The translations under genes and the position numbers were made by a program. A stretch of DNA of 55,813 bases from Chromobacterium alticapitis. GTDB taxonomy: Bacteria > Pseudomonadota > Gammaproteobacteria > Burkholderiales > Chromobacteriaceae. Shown here in pieces: positions 55,661 to 55,813 of this stretch. The DNA lies in contig NZ_PQWB01000040.1 in the NCBI RefSeq assembly GCF_002924365.1, forward strand, positions 1 through 55,813, read 5' to 3'. The first letter of the stretch is position 1, and each line of letters begins with the position of its first letter. The notes beneath the pieces were generated by a model. The model was not told the DNA's origin. It saw only the letters and a program-made list of their open reading frames with translations, and searched no databases.

Positions 55661-55813
55661 CAGGCCGTTGAAAAACCAACATCCACCCATTTGGTATAAT
55701 CAAGCATCCAACGAACTACGGAAGCATCCAATGAGAGGCGTCCGCAACGACACGCAGACCAATCTGTTCAGCTACATCCAGCTGGAAGATCGCATCCCGG
55801 CCAATCACCCGCT
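55661..55813 (+). mobile_element. Left end of an insertion sequence, truncated by the window
   Basis: CAGGCCGTTGAAAAACCAAC at 55661-55680 resembles terminal sequences of IS5/IS1182-group elements, and a transposase open frame begins 50-70 bases inside. Only this end is visible, so the inverted repeat and target duplication cannot be tested. Confidence 0.7.
55731..55813 (+). CDS. IS5/IS1182-group transposase, N-terminus only
   Basis: The first 27 codons read MRGVRNDTQTNLFSYIQLED then RIPANHPL, matching the conserved start of DDE transposases of the IS5/IS1182 group (MRG-x-D-x-Q-x-LFSY-LE-RIP-HPL). The gene runs off the right edge. Confidence 0.8.
   Translation, partial: MRGVRNDTQTNLFSYIQLEDRIPANHP

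Overview
The window reads as a chromosomal segment of a high-GC betaproteobacterium, most likely Chromobacterium or a close relative in the Chromobacteriaceae. This rests on overall coding style, a secreted chitinase with two small chitin-binding modules, many LysR regulators, a full anaerobic pyruvate formate-lyase block and a type I-E CRISPR locus; no rRNA or other species marker is present. Both window edges lie in sequence that looks rearranged or mobile: cas1 lacks its 5' half at the left edge, and the right edge enters a DDE transposase.

Layout: (1) 1-2575: cas1 3' fragment, cas2 and a type I-E array of 27 repeats with one spacer present twice. (2) 2716-3036: a lone RebB-type R-body protein. 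(3) 3150-11022: a LysR regulator divergent from a compact cluster comprising a stand-alone proline-type adenylation enzyme, a peptidyl carrier protein, two acyl-CoA-dehydrogenase-fold flavoproteins, an MFS exporter, an alpha/beta hydrolase and a Fre-like flavin reductase. I read it as a pathway that loads proline on a carrier protein, oxidises it toward a pyrroline/pyrrole, possibly oxygenates it, then releases and exports a small molecule. (4) 11123-14569: small membrane proteins, LysR, DUF2000, LysE and HAD genes.

(5) 14880-27263 is an anaerobic block. It opens with a 1313-residue fusion of a DyP-type haem peroxidase to a glycyl radical enzyme. Convergent to it lie sdaC-sdaA (serine uptake and deamination to pyruvate), followed by focA, pflB and pflA (pyruvate to formate and acetyl-CoA, with formate export). 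Exact FNR boxes (TTGAT-N4-ATCAA) lie upstream of sdaC, focA and pflB, so serine and pyruvate fermentation look wired to one oxygen-sensing regulator.

(6) 27387-48734 is mostly ordinary: cutC, a periplasmic solute-binding protein, ggt, GNAT, a chemoreceptor, a LytS/LytTR-like operon with small membrane partners, DUF1176, ogt, LysR/MFS, a beta-alanine/semialdehyde catabolic pair with its LysR, a three-copy tandem repeat, an SRPBCC protein, a chitinase, a metallo-hydrolase and an L,D-transpeptidase-like protein lacking its catalytic cysteine. (7) 49064-50344 encodes three RidA domains in one chain. (8) 51423-53705: AsmA-family protein and tRNA-Gly(CCC). (9) 53706-55813: a visibly AT-richer tail with a secreted YolA/DUF4879-like protein, an unknown protein and the start of an insertion sequence. 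All assignments come from reading the sequence and remembered family motifs; no database search was run.
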